Source of the DNA: Solirubrobacteraceae bacterium
GTDB taxonomy: Bacteria > Actinomycetota > Thermoleophilia > Solirubrobacterales > Solirubrobacteraceae
NCBI GenBank assembly: GCA_025455895.1
Contig: JALOLQ010000093.1
Coordinates: forward strand, 1 to 6,366
DNA: 6,366 nt
Reading direction: 5' to 3'
The translations under genes and the position numbers were made by a program. The notes below the pieces were generated by a model. That model worked only from the letters and a program-made list of their open reading frames with translations, was not told the DNA's origin and ran no database searches. Positions 5,315-6,366 of this stretch are shown one piece after another (position 1 is the stretch's first letter; each line of letters begins with the position of its first letter).

Positions 5315-6366
5315 ATGGAGATTGAGATCGGCCGCGGGAAGAAGGCCCGCCGCGCGTACGGATTCGACGACATCGCGATCGTGCCCTCGCGGCGCACGCG
5401 CGACCCCGACGACGTCGACATCTCCTGGAAGCTCGGCCCCTACCGCTTCGAGCTCCCGCTGCTCGCCTCGGCGATGGACGGGGTCGTCTCGCCGCGCACC
5501 GCGACGCTCGTCGGCAAGCTCGGCGGCCTGGCCGTCCTGAACCTCGAGGGCGTCTTCACGCGCTACGAGGACGCCGAGGAGCAGCTCGAGCGCATCGCCC
5601 TGCTGCCCAAGGAGCAGGCCACGCGCGAGATGCAGGCGATCTACCAGGAGCCGATCAAGCCGGAGCTCATGAAGGCCCGGATCGAGGAGATCAAGGCCTC
5701 CGGCGTCGTCACCGCCGCGTCGCTCACGCCGCAGCGCGTGGCCGACCACATCGACCTCGTGCTCGACGCCGGGCTCGACATCCTCGTCATCCAGGGCACG
5801 GTCGTCTCGGCCGAGCACGTCTCGAAGACGAGCGAGCCGCTGAACCTCAAGGAGTTCATCCCCGCCCAGCCGATCCCGGTGGTCGTCGGCGGCTGCGCCG
5901 GGTACCACACCGGCCTGCACCTCATGCGCACCGGTGCCGCGGGCGTGCTCGTCGGCGTCGGCCCCGGCGCGGCGTGCACGACGCGCGGCGTGCTGGGCCT
6001 CGGCGTGCCGCAGGCGACGGCGATCGCCGACGTCGCGGGAGCGCGCTCGACGCACATGCTCGAGACGGGCGAGTACGTCCAGGTCATCGCCGACGGCGGC
6101 ATGCGCACCGGCGGCGACGTCGCCAAGGCGATCGCGTGCGGCGCGGACGCCGTGATGATCGGCTCGCCGCTGGCGCGCGCCCACGAGGCGCCCGGCCGCG
6201 GCTTCCACTGGGGCATGGCGACCTTCCACCCGACGCTCCCGCGCGGCGCGCGCGTGCAGACGGTGCAGAACGGCACGCTCGAGGAGATCCTCGTCGGCCC
6301 GGCCCACGAGAACGACGGCACGTTCAACCTCATGGGCGCGCTGAAGACCTCGATGGCCACCTGCGG
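5315..6366 (+). CDS. guaB3: GuaB3-type IMP dehydrogenase-related protein, 5' part
   Basis: The gene starts at ATG 5315 and runs off the window after 350 codons; GuaB3 proteins are about 370-390 residues, so little is missing. It has the IMPDH/GMP reductase barrel. Near the N-terminus are Y-G-F-D-D-I-A-I-V-P-S and S-A-M-D-G. The catalytic loop G-P-G-A-A-C221-T-T-R carries the nucleophilic Cys, and A-D260-G-G-M-R-T-G-G-D binds the nucleotide phosphate. There is no CBS (Bateman) pair; its place is taken by a helical insert of about residues 75-150. Actinobacteria usually carry GuaB3 beside a true GuaB. Cyanobacterial GuaB3 has been reported as a GMP reductase (GMP to IMP), so IMP dehydrogenase activity should not be assumed. 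The ATG overlaps an upstream TGA (TGATG), and TAGGAT lies 6 bases before it. No frameshift or stop is seen. Confidence 0.93.
   Translation, partial: MEIEIGRGKKARRAYGFDDIAIVPSRRTRDPDDVDISWKLGPYRFELPLLASAMDGVVSPRTATLVGKLGGLAVLNLEGVFTRYEDAEEQLERIALLPKEQATREMQAIYQEPIKPELMKARIEEIKASGVVTAASLTPQRVADHIDLVLDAGLDILVIQGTVVSAEHVSKTSEPLNLKEFIPAQPIPVVVGGCAGYHTGLHLMRTGAAGVLVGVGPGAACTTRGVLGLGVPQATAIADVAGARSTHMLETGEYVQVIADGGMRTGGDVAKAIACGADAVMIGSPLARAHEAPGRGFHWGMATFHPTLPRGARVQTVQNGTLEEILVGPAHENDGTFNLMGALKTSMATC

Noticed and set aside
1..6366. A new defence or mobile system
   Set aside because: Every sizeable gene belongs to a known housekeeping family except the 46-aa membrane protein; no nuclease, integrase, transposase or repeat array is seen.

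Overview
The window is very GC-rich and gene-dense, and codons end almost always in G or C. It reads as a chromosomal housekeeping segment of a high-GC actinobacterium. The HU/pyrF/LysM/carboxypeptidase/PfkB/GuaB3 order and protein flavour suggest Thermoleophilia (Solirubrobacterales-like); that placement is my inference, as there is no rRNA or marker search behind it. I see no phage genes, CRISPR array, tRNA, rRNA or defence system.

Layout. (1) 1-1017 (+): 3' part of a cation diffusion facilitator (CDF) metal transporter, cut by the window edge, with what looks like three tandem copies of its cytoplasmic domain. (2) 1014-1154 (-): a 46-codon membrane protein, tail-to-tail with the transporter and sharing its stop region (CTAG). 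(3) 1155-1270: divergent intergenic region with a perfect GC hairpin ahead of HU. (4) 1271-1546 (+): HU-type nucleoid protein. (5) about 1543-2466 (+): type 2 orotidine 5'-phosphate decarboxylase, pyrF, apparently starting at a CTG that overlaps the HU stop. (6) 2464-2633: a 170-bp palindrome that is in exact register from end to end and begins on the pyrF stop codon. (7) 2662-5191 (+): a tightly coupled three-gene unit of LysM membrane protein, D-Ala-D-Ala carboxypeptidase and PfkB-family sugar-phosphate kinase, joined by two GTGA stop/start overlaps. (8) 5192-5314: candidate promoter, terminator-like hairpin and a second candidate promoter or ribosome site. (9) 5315-6366 (+): GuaB3-type IMP dehydrogenase-related protein, cut by the window end.

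How the genes work together. pyrF makes UMP and guaB3 acts on purine nucleotides, so nucleotide metabolism frames the segment. The central unit serves the cell envelope: the LysM protein is a membrane-anchored wall-binding protein and the carboxypeptidase trims peptidoglycan stem peptides. The kinase coupled to them has no obvious wall role.

Most worth a second look: the 170-bp palindrome (foldback/MITE-like element or structured RNA), the lack of any canonical start for a full-length pyrF, the unlisted 46-aa membrane gene, and the layered control region ahead of guaB3.
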